DNA from: Variovorax fucosicus
Lineage (GTDB): Bacteria; Pseudomonadota; Gammaproteobacteria; Burkholderiales; Burkholderiaceae_C
Direction: 5' to 3'
DNA: 64,000 bases
Assembly (NCBI RefSeq): GCF_030316825.1
Contig: NZ_JASZYU010000002.1
Span: 434,001 to 498,000, forward strand
Shown: positions 63,432-64,000 of the stretch, one piece after another
Layout of the letters: each line of letters starts with the position of its first letter
Numbering within the stretch: position 1 is the stretch's first letter
The notes under the pieces: model-generated
The model's database searches: none
The model's input: only the letters and a program-made list of their open reading frames with translations
What the model was told of the DNA's origin: nothing
Translations under genes and position numbers: made by a program

Positions 63432-64000
63432 TCAGGCAAAAGTTCGGACGTCGACGAAATGGCCGTGCACGGCGGCGGCAGCCGCCATGGCCGGGCTCAC
63501 CAGATGCGTGCGGCCACCCGCGCCCTGGCGGCCTTCGAAGTTGCGGTTGCTGGTCGAGGCGCAACGCTCGCCGGGCTCGAGCCGGTCGGCGTTCATCGCC
63601 AGGCACATCGAGCATCCCGGTTCGCGCCATTCGAAACCGGCGGCCTTGAAGATCTGGTCGAGACCTTCACGCTCTGCCTGCTCCTTCACGAGGCCCGAAC
63701 CCGGCACCACCATCGCGAGCTTGACGTTCTTCGCGACTTTCTGGCCCAGCTTCTTCACGACCGCCGCAGCTTCGCGCATGTCTTCGATGCGCGAGTTGGT
63801 ACAGGAACCGATGAACACCTTGTCGATGAAGATGTCGTTCATCGGCTTGTTGGGTTCGAGGCCCATGTAGGTCAGCGCGCGTTCGATGGCGCCACGCTTG
63901 TTGGCGTCTTTTTCCTTGTCGGGATCGGGCACGCGGCCGTTGATGTCGGTCACCATTTCGGGCGAGGTGCCCCAGGTCACTTGCGGTTGGATCTGCGTGG
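63432..64000 (-). CDS. leuC: 3-isopropylmalate dehydratase large subunit, 5' end cut by window edge
   Basis: Only the C-terminal 188 or so residues of an expected 470 are present; the reading frame continues past base 64000. The visible part has [14 protein letters not shown] and [15 protein letters not shown], supplying the three [4Fe-4S] cluster cysteines, and [20 protein letters not shown]. It starts the leuC-leuD-leuB-asd operon. Confidence 0.96.
   Translation of the reverse strand, partial: TQIQPQVTWGTSPEMVTDINGRVPDPDKEKDANKRGAIERALTYMGLEPNKPMNDIFIDKVFIGSCTNSRIEDMREAAAVVKKLGQKVAKNVKLAMVVPGSGLVKEQAEREGLDQIFKAAGFEWREPGCSMCLAMNADRLEPGERCASTSNRNFEGRQGAGGRTHLVSPAMAAAAAVHGHFVDVRTFA

Overview
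The window is a 64 kb piece of a high-GC chromosome from a betaproteobacterium of the order Burkholderiales, most likely family Comamonadaceae (Variovorax-like). The evidence is gene order: ppc/hemCDXY, rne next to rluC, rpmF-plsX-fabHDG-acpP-fabF-rpoE-rseAB-mucD-lepA-lepB-rnc-era-recO-pdxJ-acpS-nagZ, and accD-trpABF-truA-fimV-asd-leuBDC are blocks typical of that order. The genus is an inference. No rRNA, tRNA, CRISPR array, transposase, integrase or toxin-antitoxin pair was seen. The genes are tightly packed, with many 4-base stop/start overlaps (ATGA, TTGA, GTGA).

Layout. 1-6715: ppc (cut by the window edge), divergent from the haem operon hemC-hemD-hemX-hemY. 6716-19084: an accessory exopolysaccharide (EPS) island of colanic-acid type. 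It consists of two convergent operons: wza-wzb-wzc (export channel, phosphatase, tyrosine kinase) on the + strand, and an initiating sugar-phosphate transferase, manC, fcl, a glycosyltransferase, a polymerase-like membrane protein and two more glycosyltransferases on the - strand. The operons meet at a bidirectional terminator. Neither gmd nor a Wzx flippase is present. 19085-29077: rne, rluC, a HAD phosphatase, a Rieske protein, an S49 peptidase, an MFS transporter, a SAM methyltransferase, maf and a DUF177 gene. 29197-34939: rpmF and the fatty-acid operon. 34953-39454: the sigma-E envelope-stress module with mucD. 39455-39975: a 520-base intergenic region with DnaA-box-like sites and a strong leader terminator. 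39976-47958: lepA to nagZ. 48037-52863: a metalloprotease, an Hsp70-like protein, lysS, a Lon-N-domain protein and a YggT protein. 52998-64000: accD, trpA, trpB, trpF, truA, fimV, asd, leuB, leuD and leuC (cut by the window edge).

How the parts fit. ManC and Fcl would make GDP-mannose and GDP-L-fucose for the glycosyltransferases that extend a lipid-linked sugar started by the phosphoglycosyl transferase. The polymerase-like protein and Wza/Wzb/Wzc would polymerise and export the chain. The sigma-E module probably senses envelope damage and controls MucD.

The most unusual structure is a repeat of about 98 bp found three times (after era, lysS and accD). Each copy starts at the stop codon of the preceding gene, in the same orientation relative to that gene. 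Its predicted hairpins are conserved, with variable loops and one compensatory A:T to G:C change in a stem.
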